Below are positions 51,160 to 58,585 of a stretch of DNA of 64,000 nt, piece after piece. Position 1 is the first letter of the stretch; every line of letters starts with the position of its first letter. Under the pieces are notes generated by a model. The model did no database searches. It was not told where the DNA came from and was given only the letters and a program-made list of their open reading frames with translations. The position numbers were made by a program, and so were the translations under genes. Source of the stretch: an uncultured Bacteroidales bacterium (GTDB lineage Bacteria > Bacteroidota > Bacteroidia > Bacteroidales > Paludibacteraceae). The stretch is taken from contig UQNE01000005.1 of the NCBI GenBank assembly GCA_900542355.1, positions 55,336 through 119,335 on the forward strand, given 5' to 3'.

Positions 51160-51306
51160 GGACTTATGCATTTTTCGGGATAAAAAACACATCTGCCCCC
51201 TCAGCCCCGCCCATTCTACGGCACAACCGCCGCCCACCAAAAAAACGCTACATTCGTTATCAATTATGCATTATGCATTATCAAAGTACTGTCAATGTAC
51301 CGTCTG

Positions 51307-51438
51307 TTACAGAATATATACAAAGGATATACAGAGGATACACAAAGGATATACGGAAGATATACGGTACATATACGGTACATATACGGTACATACACGG
51401 TACATACACGGTAGATACACGGTAGATACACGGTAGAT
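51307..51438 (+). repeat. 11-bp tandem repeat (12 units)
   Basis: Twelve contiguous 11-bp units. A degenerate first unit TTACAGAATAT is followed by ATACAAAGGAT, ATACAGAGGAT, ACACAAAGGAT and ATACGGAAGAT. Then come ATACGGTACAT three times, ACACGGTACAT, and ACACGGTAGAT three times. Stepwise change along the array suggests expansion by slippage. It lies about 100 bp upstream of the rsfS promoter. Apparent YTV-type repeats in plus-strand frames are a by-product of the array. Confidence 0.95.
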
Positions 51439-51515
51439 AATACTACTTTTACTCTACTTTTACACATAAGATATAGAGGTTTTTTGCAGACAAATATATC
51501 AAAATTGGCATATTT

Positions 51516-51547
51516 ATTGTAAATCTCAGAAAAAGATAGTAACTTTG
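51516..51547 (+). promoter_or_regulatory. Promoter of rsfS-ftsH
   Basis: -7 box TAACTTTG (51540-51547) and ATTG (51516-51519), spacing 20 nt. Confidence 0.75.
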
Positions 51548-51569
51548 CCGCCAAATACTCTTTTCTCTC

Positions 51570-51974
51570 ATGGCGGAAGAGTACATGGTACAAGACAAAT
51601 ATATCGAAACAATGAAAGAAATATCTACCAAAAAACTCGTGGAAACCATTATCGAAGGTATCCGCAACCGTAAAGGACAATGCATCGTTACGATCGACCT
51701 GCAGAAAATCAAAGAGGCTCCCGTGGAGTATATGGTGATTGCTGAGGGAAACAGTGCTACACAAGTGGCTGCTATCGCCGACGAAGTGGACGACTATGTC
51801 CGCACCACCACGCATGTGCATCCGCTTACTATGGCAGGGCAGGAGAACGCCGAGTGGATTGCTATGGACTATGGCACGGTATTTGTCCATATCATGCAGC
51901 GTGAGCCCCGTGAATACTACGATATTGAGCACCTTTGGGCTGACGGAAAAATTACCGAATTACCGGATGAATAG
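51570..51974 (+). CDS. rsfS: Ribosomal silencing factor RsfS
   Basis: A 134-residue protein of the RsfS/YbeB/Iojap family, which binds uL14 and blocks subunit joining when nutrients are short. Motifs are VETIIEGIRNRKGQCIVTIDL, YMVIAEGNSATQVAAIADEV, AEWIAMDYGTVFVHIMQREP and REYYDIEHLWAD. The N-terminus is about 14 residues longer than usual, and an internal ATG at 51612 (MKEISTKKL) would give the standard length. The stop is TAG. ftsH follows after 21 nt. Confidence 0.95.
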   Translation: MAEEYMVQDKYIETMKEISTKKLVETIIEGIRNRKGQCIVTIDLQKIKEAPVEYMVIAEGNSATQVAAIADEVDDYVRTTTHVHPLTMAGQENAEWIAMDYGTVFVHIMQREPREYYDIEHLWADGKITELPDE

Positions 51975-51995
51975 TTTAAAGAACGGCTAAAACGA

Positions 51996-54158
51996 ATGAG
52001 TAAAGAGCAAAAGCAAAGCCCTTTCGGCAGCAAACCGAATGGGCAACAGAATGAACCGGGAAAACCAAGGTTTAGATGGATTAGTTGGATCCTGTACGCA
52101 TTGGCATTTATGCTGCTTGCGGCATTCTTCTTTGGAGACGGGTCGAGTTCACAAAAGGGACTGAGTTACACCAAACTGACGGCATACATCGAGAATGATG
52201 CGGTCAAAGAGATGGTCGTCTTCGACGATAACCATGTCGAGGCTACTATCCGCCCTAATAGTTATGTTCTTGTCTTTGGCGAGCAAGCCAAGGGCGAGCA
52301 AGTCAAAGGCCAACTCACTGCGCAGATACCTAGTGTTGATGAGTTTGCCAAGTACATCGATAAGGTGAATGCCGACCGCAAAGACGCGGGCAAGCAGCCT
52401 ATTGATGTCAGTTACAAGCAGAATAAGAACTATTGGTATCTCTTTCTGATTAATGTGTTGCCTTTTGCCTTGCTGATTATCTTCTTTATTTGGATGAGCA
52501 GAGGCATAGGCGGTGCAGCATCAGGAGGTGGTATCTTTGGGGTCGGAAAAGCCAAAGCGCAAGTGTTCGACAAGGATAAGAAAGATAAGGTTACTTTCAA
52601 AGATGTAGCCGGACTCACGGGTGCAAAGCAAGAAGTGCAAGAGATTGTTGCCTTCCTCAAGAACCCGACCAAATATACCGATTTGGGCGGTAAGATACCT
52701 AAGGGTGCTTTGCTGGTCGGCCCTCCGGGTACAGGTAAGACCCTCTTGGCAAAAGCCGTGGCAGGCGAAGCAGATGTGCCTTTCTTCTCTATGTCGGGTA
52801 GCGATTTCGTTGAGATGTTCGTCGGCGTAGGAGCCAGCCGTGTGCGCGACCTCTTCCGCCAAGCCAAAGAGAAAGCACCCGCCATCATCTTTATCGATGA
52901 GATCGATGCCATCGGGCGGGCGCGTGGCAAGAGCGTGATGACAGGTGGCAACGACGAGCGTGAATCAACACTCAATCAGTTGCTTACCGAGATGGACGGA
53001 TTCGGTACCAATTCCGGTGTAATCATCCTTGCGGCTACCAACCGTGCTGATGTCCTCGACCCCGCACTGCTCCGTGCAGGCCGTTTCGACCGACAGATAC
53101 ATGTCGAGTTGCCAGACCTCCAAGAGCGCAAGGAGATATTCGAGGTACACCTCCGCCCCATCAAGATCGACAACACGGTAGATGTCGATTTCTTAGCCAA
53201 GCAGACACCGGGATTCTCCGGTGCCGACATCGCTAATGTCTGCAACGAGGCTGCACTCATCGCTGCCCGTAATGAACATAAGAAAGTCGGCAAACAAGAC
53301 TTCATGGACGCCGTCGACCGTATTGTCGGTGGTCTGGAGCGCAAGACGAAGATCCTCACCGATGATGAGAAACGCTCTATCGCTTACCACGAGGCAGGGC
53401 ATGCCACTATCTCCTGGATGCTGCGTTGGGCTAATCCATTGGTAAAGGTTACTATCGTACCGCGTGGCATGGCATTAGGTGCGGCGTGGTACCTCCCCGA
53501 GGAACGACAACTCACCAACAAAGAGCATATCCTTGACGAACTCTGTTCCTTGCTCGGTGGCCGTGCCGCGGAGCAGTTGTTCCTCAATCAGACCTCTACC
53601 GGTGCGCTCAACGACTTGGAACGCGCTACCAAACAGGCCTACGCTATGGTGGCTTACTATGGTATGAGCGACAAACTCAAAGATGTCAGTTTCTACGATT
53701 CCACCGGGCGTTACGACTATGGCTTCGCTAAGCCCTACTCTGACAAAACGGCAGAACTCATTGACAAAGAGACAGCCGCTATCATCGCCGAGCAGATGGC
53801 GCGTGCGCGTAAGATATTAGAGGAGAATGCCGAGGGACACCACAAGATTGCCCAACTGCTCATCGAGAAAGAGGTCATCACCTCCGAGGATGTCGAGCGT
53901 ATCTTAGGTCCTCGCCCGTGGAAGAGCCGTGGCGACGAAATCATCGAGGCCAACGAGAAACAGGAGGAGGCAGAGAAGCAGGCCGAGCAACAGGCACACG
54001 CTGCCGACGCTCAACCGATTGTGCAGGCTACTGCTGAGGCTGCCGACAACACCGACAACGATGCAGATTCCGATCACTCGGAAAACGCCGCCACCTCCGA
54101 CAATACAATAGAAAACCATACTAACAACACTACCGACAATGAAAAAAATAATGCTTAG
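51996..54158 (+). CDS. ftsH: ATP-dependent zinc metalloprotease FtsH
   Basis: A 720-residue membrane AAA+ protease. Two transmembrane helices (ISWILYALAFMLLAAFFFG, and WYLFLINVLPFALLIIFFIW) flank a periplasmic domain. The AAA domain has GPPGTGKTLLA, IIFIDEIDAIGRARG and the SRH with PALLRAGRFDRQI. The protease domain has YHEAGHATISW (HEAGH zinc motif) and the distal Asp region LNDLERATKQA. An extended acidic and Asn/Thr-rich tail of about 70 residues (EEAEKQAEQQAHAADAQ and similar) ends the protein. It degrades misfolded membrane proteins and short-lived regulators. Its last 20 nt overlap the M16 gene. Confidence 0.97.
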   Translation: MSKEQKQSPFGSKPNGQQNEPGKPRFRWISWILYALAFMLLAAFFFGDGSSSQKGLSYTKLTAYIENDAVKEMVVFDDNHVEATIRPNSYVLVFGEQAKGEQVKGQLTAQIPSVDEFAKYIDKVNADRKDAGKQPIDVSYKQNKNYWYLFLINVLPFALLIIFFIWMSRGIGGAASGGGIFGVGKAKAQVFDKDKKDKVTFKDVAGLTGAKQEVQEIVAFLKNPTKYTDLGGKIPKGALLVGPPGTGKTLLAKAVAGEADVPFFSMSGSDFVEMFVGVGASRVRDLFRQAKEKAPAIIFIDEIDAIGRARGKSVMTGGNDERESTLNQLLTEMDGFGTNSGVIILAATNRADVLDPALLRAGRFDRQIHVELPDLQERKEIFEVHLRPIKIDNTVDVDFLAKQTPGFSGADIANVCNEAALIAARNEHKKVGKQDFMDAVDRIVGGLERKTKILTDDEKRSIAYHEAGHATISWMLRWANPLVKVTIVPRGMALGAAWYLPEERQLTNKEHILDELCSLLGGRAAEQLFLNQTSTGALNDLERATKQAYAMVAYYGMSDKLKDVSFYDSTGRYDYGFAKPYSDKTAELIDKETAAIIAEQMARARKILEENAEGHHKIAQLLIEKEVITSEDVERILGPRPWKSRGDEIIEANEKQEEAEKQAEQQAHAADAQPIVQATAEAADNTDNDADSDHSENAATSDNTIENHTNNTTDNEKNNA

Positions 54159-56940
54159 TTTGGCGTTGCTATGCACAACGCTGATGCTCTCCGCACAAGA
54201 GATGCAGCCCTTACAGCGCGACCCTAATGTCCGCTATGGGCAATTGGACAATGGTCTGACCTATTATATTTGCCACAACGAGCAACCCAAACAACGCTGC
54301 GAGTTCCATATCGCACAGGCTGTCGGTGCTATCCTCGAAGAGGATAACCAAAATGGCTTGGCGCACTTCTTGGAGCACATGGCATTCAATGGTACCCAAC
54401 ACTTCCCCGGCAAAGGAATAATCAACTATTTCGAGTCTATCGGTGTCAACTTTGGTGGTAATATCAATGCCTACACCTCTATCGACGAGACGGTCTATCG
54501 CCTTTCCGATGTCCCGACCTATCGTGAAGGAATCATCGACTCTGCCCTGCTCGTAATGCACGATTGGGCATGCGGACTGCTCCTCGAAGATGATGAGATC
54601 GATGCTGAGCGCGGCGTCATCCGTGAGGAATGGCGTACCGGACGCACCGCCGATCGCCGACTTTGGAAAGAGATCCGTGCCAAGAAATACCCCAATAGCC
54701 AATATGCCAAACGCGATGTCATCGGTGATACCGCCGTTATCAACAACTTCGCTTACCAAGCACTGCGCGACTACTACCACAAATGGTATGGCCCCGATAA
54801 TCAAGCCATCATCGTGGTCGGTGATATCAATGTAGATCAGATCGAGCAGAAGATCAAAGCCTTGTGGGCAGATGTCCCGGCGCGTGCTAATCGTGGTGAG
54901 CGTCCCCTCTACACGGTCCAGGACAACACCGCACCCCTCGTGGCTATTGCACTCGACCCCGAGGCTCAGACTACGCGTATCGAACTCGAGTACAAACATC
55001 CGCAGATACCCGCAGAGTTTCAGAATACACAACAGGCATATCTGCAGTCGGTTATACTTAGCCTGATTACCGATATGCTCGACAATCGTTTCTCCGAGTT
55101 ATCACTCAATCCCGAGGCCTCTTTCCAAGGCGCAGGCTGCTACTATGGTGAGTTGGTCAAACTCAAAGACGCTTTTGTAGCCGTGTCTATCCCTAAGGAA
55201 GGCCGTGAGACCGAGGCATTCAACGACCTGCTCCTCCAAGTGGAGAAAATGCACCGATACGGCTTTACCAACGCCGAGTTGGAGCGTGTCAAGACAGAGT
55301 ACCTCAATAATATGGAGAAAGCATACAACGAGCGCACTACCCGTCGCAACATCGCTATCGCACGCGAGTGCATCCGCAATTTTGAAGACCACGAACCTAT
55401 GCCGGGTATCGAGTGGGAGTACGAGTTCGCTAAACAGGTACTGCCGCTGCTGGATGTCGCTTCTATCAACGCCGTGGTTGAACAACTCATCGATGATAAA
55501 CCTACCGTGGCTATTACAGGTCCGCTCAAAGACGGAGTAAATATCCCTACCGAAGAGACTATCTTGAGTATGCTCCAATCGGTAAAAAATACCGAGATCG
55601 AAGCACCAAAAGAGGAGGTAGTCAATACCCAACTCGTCAAGAAAGCACCCAAGGCAGGCAAGATTAAAAAAACAACTACCAATGCGCAGTTAGGTACTAC
55701 GGAGTGGACTCTCTCCAATGGCGTCAAGGTAGTGATCAAACCTACTACCTTCAAACAAGATGAGATTCTTCTCAATGCGTTCTCCCAAGGTGGTATGTCC
55801 CTCGTTGCTACCGAGGATCTGCCATCGGCTAACCTCGCTACCGATGTGGTTAATTTTATGGGACTGGGCGATTTCTCCTACACCGACTTGAAGAAAGCCC
55901 TGGCCGGCAAAATAGTTAGCACCGATATGGCTATCAATGCATATTCCGAATCAATGTCGGGCTCCTCGTCCGTCAAAGATTTCGAGACGATGCTCCAACT
56001 CATCTATCTGCAGTTCACCGCACCCCGCTACGACGAAGAGGCTTACCGTACACTCATCGGATTGTTCCACAATCAGTTGATCAACAAGGATAAGAACCCT
56101 AAATCGGTCTTTGCCGACTCTGTTTCTCTAATGGGCAGCAACCACTCGCCGCGCACCGCTATTTGGAATATCGAGACACTCAACCAAGTATCACTCGACA
56201 AGGCCTTGGCTATCTACCGCCAACGCTTTGCCAATCCCGCAGATTTTACATTCGTTCTCGTTGGTAACATCAATCCTGCCGACAAAGCAACGCAAAAACT
56301 GATCTGCCAATGGCTCGGTGGAATGAAGACCAATAAGCAGCGCGAATCTTTCCGTGATAATGGCGTTCGCACTCCGCTCGGCATTCAGAAAAACTATTTT
56401 GAGCGCGAGATGGAAACCACTACCGCTTCCAACCGTATCCAATATACCTCCTACGACATCCCTTATTCGTTGGCAAACGACCTCAATATGGAGATGATTG
56501 GGCGTATCCTCTCTACACGCTACCTCGAGTCGATTCGTGAGCGCGAAGGTGGTTCCTATGGCGTCGGCTGCTATGGTACGGTCGATATCCGACCTGTGCC
56601 ACGCGCAAGACTGATTATGCAGTTCGATACCGACCCGCTCAAGCAGGAGAAACTCATGACTATCATCCACGAGGAGGTCGATACCATCGTCAAAGACGGC
56701 CCGCTCGCCAACGATTTGGCTAAGGAGAAACAGTCGATGCTCAAGGATTTCCAAGAGGACATCGAGAACAACAACTATTGGTCAACGGCTGTCTATATGT
56801 ACTATATGTATGGCATCAACTATATCGCTGATTATCAGAAAGCAGTCAACGATATTACTGCCGAAACGGTAAAATCTACACTTCGCCGTTTGGTCGATGC
56901 AGGCAATATGTTTGAGGTCGTTATGACCCCCGCCCGCTGA
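54139..56940 (+). CDS. Secreted M16-family zinc metalloprotease
   Basis: A 933-residue exported peptidase with signal peptide MKKIMLSLALLCTTLMLSA. It contains two M16 halves. The first has the inverted zinc motif HFLEH (GLAHFLEHMAFNGTQHFP) and the downstream Glu region (DEIDAERGVIREEWR). The second half (from about residue 530, LSNGVKVVIKPTTFKQDEIL) lacks HxxEH and should be structural, as in pitrilysin-type proteins. It likely degrades peptides in the periplasm or at the surface. The start overlaps the ftsH end by 20 nt; a second ATG at 54151 is also inside ftsH. A strong terminator follows. Confidence 0.94.
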   Translation: MKKIMLSLALLCTTLMLSAQEMQPLQRDPNVRYGQLDNGLTYYICHNEQPKQRCEFHIAQAVGAILEEDNQNGLAHFLEHMAFNGTQHFPGKGIINYFESIGVNFGGNINAYTSIDETVYRLSDVPTYREGIIDSALLVMHDWACGLLLEDDEIDAERGVIREEWRTGRTADRRLWKEIRAKKYPNSQYAKRDVIGDTAVINNFAYQALRDYYHKWYGPDNQAIIVVGDINVDQIEQKIKALWADVPARANRGERPLYTVQDNTAPLVAIALDPEAQTTRIELEYKHPQIPAEFQNTQQAYLQSVILSLITDMLDNRFSELSLNPEASFQGAGCYYGELVKLKDAFVAVSIPKEGRETEAFNDLLLQVEKMHRYGFTNAELERVKTEYLNNMEKAYNERTTRRNIAIARECIRNFEDHEPMPGIEWEYEFAKQVLPLLDVASINAVVEQLIDDKPTVAITGPLKDGVNIPTEETILSMLQSVKNTEIEAPKEEVVNTQLVKKAPKAGKIKKTTTNAQLGTTEWTLSNGVKVVIKPTTFKQDEILLNAFSQGGMSLVATEDLPSANLATDVVNFMGLGDFSYTDLKKALAGKIVSTDMAINAYSESMSGSSSVKDFETMLQLIYLQFTAPRYDEEAYRTLIGLFHNQLINKDKNPKSVFADSVSLMGSNHSPRTAIWNIETLNQVSLDKALAIYRQRFANPADFTFVLVGNINPADKATQKLICQWLGGMKTNKQRESFRDNGVRTPLGIQKNYFEREMETTTASNRIQYTSYDIPYSLANDLNMEMIGRILSTRYLESIREREGGSYGVGCYGTVDIRPVPRARLIMQFDTDPLKQEKLMTIIHEEVDTIVKDGPLANDLAKEKQSMLKDFQEDIENNNYWSTAVYMYYMYGINYIADYQKAVNDITAETVKSTLRRLVDAGNMFEVVMTPAR

Positions 56941-57081
56941 CCCTATATGAAGCTAATCACCCTACGCAATAGGTTGAGGTTGCAATACCTCTGCTAATTG
57001 CTCATGCGGGTAATTGCTCACGCGGGCCATAAAACCTTTGGACTTATAAAGTATTCCTCGTAGCATATTTGCTACAAACCC

Positions 57082-57121
57082 AAAAGAGGGCGTCTGACAA
57101 TTTCGGACGCCCTCTTTTTAT
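57082..57121 (+). terminator. Terminator of the rsfS-ftsH-M16 unit
   Basis: AAAAGAGGGCGTC (57082-57094) and GACGCCCTCTTTT (57106-57118) form a perfect 13-bp stem, followed by T. Confidence 0.92.
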
Positions 57122-57487
57122 CCCTTACCTCTATACCTTTTTGTTTATACTCAGTATCTTTTTGTTGTATCTTTTTGTTTGTACTCACAACAAACATAGC
57201 GAATCTGCCTCATCCCCCAAAAGTCCCGCGAAGTGTCCCCGCAGCGGGCTTGCCAAGCCCGCTATCTATATGGTTATCTCAAGGCAACCGCATCCAATTT
57301 GGAATGCTTCTTAATTATTGAGCATATTGAGTGTCAATTCCCCCCTGCGCAGCAGCAATCTCTACATTCTAACCATTCCCATTGCACCGATAATGCAATC
57401 TCTACATTCTCTCCATTCGGGACGAAATAGTTTTAACGAACTTTATATGGCTTTTAATGGAGAAACCTATGATATATATGGAGAAAG

Positions 57488-57520
57488 AAATTATATGTCT
57501 AATTACATGATAATTATATG
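57488..57520 (+). repeat. 11-bp-period A/T-rich units
   Basis: Three consecutive units: AAATTATATGT, CTAATTACATG, ATAATTATATG. The phase extends loosely into the flanking ATGG-containing sequence. Confidence 0.5.
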
Positions 57521-57703
57521 TTGAAAAACCCATGGCAATTCTATGTTTAATCGTCAATTAACCGCCATTGTATGGAGAACTTGTACACTGCAAACACTAA
57601 TTTAGTTTTTGGAAATTAGCAGCCGTATAGTAGATGTTTTTGTAAGATTCTTGAATGCATTATTGGGAGTTTTTGTATAAAGAAATGTATGGAAGCAATA
57701 TGC

Positions 57704-57736
57704 GTAATTATATTTTAATTATATGGTAATTATATG
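57704..57736 (+). repeat. 11-bp tandem repeat (3 units)
   Basis: Three consecutive units: GTAATTATATT, TTAATTATATG, GTAATTATATG. They share the TAATTATAT core with 57488-57520. Confidence 0.7.
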
Positions 57737-57762
57737 TTTTCTTTTGTTCATGCTGTGCAACA

Positions 57763-57791
57763 TCCCCTCCCCTGGAGGGGCTTGGGGAGGT
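57763..57791. repeat. Palindromic CCCCTCCCC/GGGGAGG element
   Basis: CCCCTCCCC followed by TGGAGGGG and CTTGGGGAGGT. Similar GC-rich intergenic palindromes are, to my knowledge, common in Bacteroidota genomes. No mobility genes are nearby. Confidence 0.55.
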
Positions 57792-57849
57792 CTTTAACTG
57801 CCATTTATTACGAATTTATTGTACAAATGATACGATTTTTTCTATTTCA

Positions 57850-57881
57850 TTTGTGTAAATCAAAATAATGTCATACCTTTG
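57850..57881 (+). promoter_or_regulatory. Promoter of the giant secreted protein
   Basis: -7 box TACCTTTG (57874-57881) and TTTG (57850-57853), spacing 20 nt. The first ATG follows about 130 nt later. Confidence 0.8.
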
Positions 57882-58012
57882 TGGTGGTTATTATCGATAT
57901 TTGCAAAGCAATAATCGACATCTTTCTCATAGAACACTTTACAATGGCATAAATTTGTATGAAATAATGAACATTTAGAATAATTTTAATATATCACTTT
58001 ATTACTCACGAT

Positions 58013-58585
58013 ATGAAGAGACATTTCCTTCTCAGTGTGGCACTTCTATTCTGTACCATCGTCGGGGCGAGCCGAGCGCACGCCCAAACGCAGTGGAATA
58101 CCAATCTGCTGCAAAACACAGTTCCAACCACCGACAGCCAATACACAGGCTAGCAAAAAACCGATGGCGGTAGTGGCTGGGGTATTGATAATGGGTGGTT
58201 TATTTCATCCCACCAAGAGTGTATTCTCAAGCAAACTGTAACCCTTGCCGACAAGGGGTTTACCGCTGCTGACATCACCGGGGTACAACTTTATGCTTCC
58301 GTGATGTATGAGATACCTTGGCCGGGAGATGGCCAGGGTATATGCATCGCTGCTGTGGTATGCCTTGACGAAAGCGGCACGGCATTGGATACGCTGTATC
58401 TGCTCAACATGATAGACTACACTAATGTAGAAATTCTGCCAACATGGAAAGACAGCACTTTTGCGCTGCCTGCCGGTACCGCTCAACTGCGCTATGAGGT
58501 GCACGGCGAAGACCAAAAAAAACTGGAGTGGGCAATATGGTCCGAGATTCTCCGATATGGTGATGATACTTACCGATGGCAGTGA
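58013..58585 (+). pseudogene. Detached 5' part of the giant secreted protein (TAG and frameshift)
   Basis: ATG 58013 gives MKRHFLLSVALLFCTIVGAS and a signal-peptide cleavage region (RAHAQ). The frame meets TAG at codon 47 (58151-58153) in the middle of a plausible sequence (SQYTG-stop-QKTDGGSGWGIDNGWF) and continues open through a jelly-roll-like domain (ITGVQLYASVMYEI, RYEVHGEDQKK). It then leaves the coding frame at an A8 tract (58515-58522) and stops at TGA 58583. With seven A the frame would join the next one as EDQKNWSGQYGPRFSDMVMI, a natural end for this domain type. Whether the lesions are real, phase-variable or assembly errors cannot be told from one sequence. Confidence 0.8.

Larger units (their letters stand above)
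56941..58012. other. Long intergenic region with repeats, hairpins and an 11-bp array
   Basis: No credible gene in about 1.07 kb. Contents: a 16-bp tandem duplication TAATTGCTCATGCGGG (56995-57026, one mismatch); a terminator (57082-57121); a 9-bp stem AGCGGGCTT/AAGCCCGCT (57243-57263); a 16-bp direct repeat GCAATCTCTACATTCT (57355-57370 and 57395-57410); 11-bp-period A/T-rich units; a CCTCCCC palindrome (57763-57791); and the promoter and leader of about 120 nt of the giant protein gene. Confidence 0.7.

Noticed and set aside
51111..51425. Frames with YTV/GTY-type peptide repeats
   Set aside because: They arise from the 11-bp tandem array, which cycles through all three frames; there is no real coding signal.
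51307..51438. CRISPR-like array
   Set aside because: Units are contiguous with no spacers, and no cas genes are present.
51264..51932. 222-codon minus-strand frame across the array and rsfS
   Set aside because: It is antisense to rsfS and crosses the promoter and the 11-bp array.
57763..57791. Insertion sequence end
   Set aside because: The GC-rich palindrome stands alone, without a transposase or a matching second end.
41388..58153. Use of TAG as a sense codon
   Set aside because: Three broken frames contain in-frame TAG, but rsfS, ftsH, floA, the nitrilase gene and a secreted-protein gene end naturally in TAG.
58035..58241. 68-codon frame at the start of the giant gene
   Set aside because: It is a different frame from the signal peptide and has no domain features; it is a shadow of the interrupted gene.
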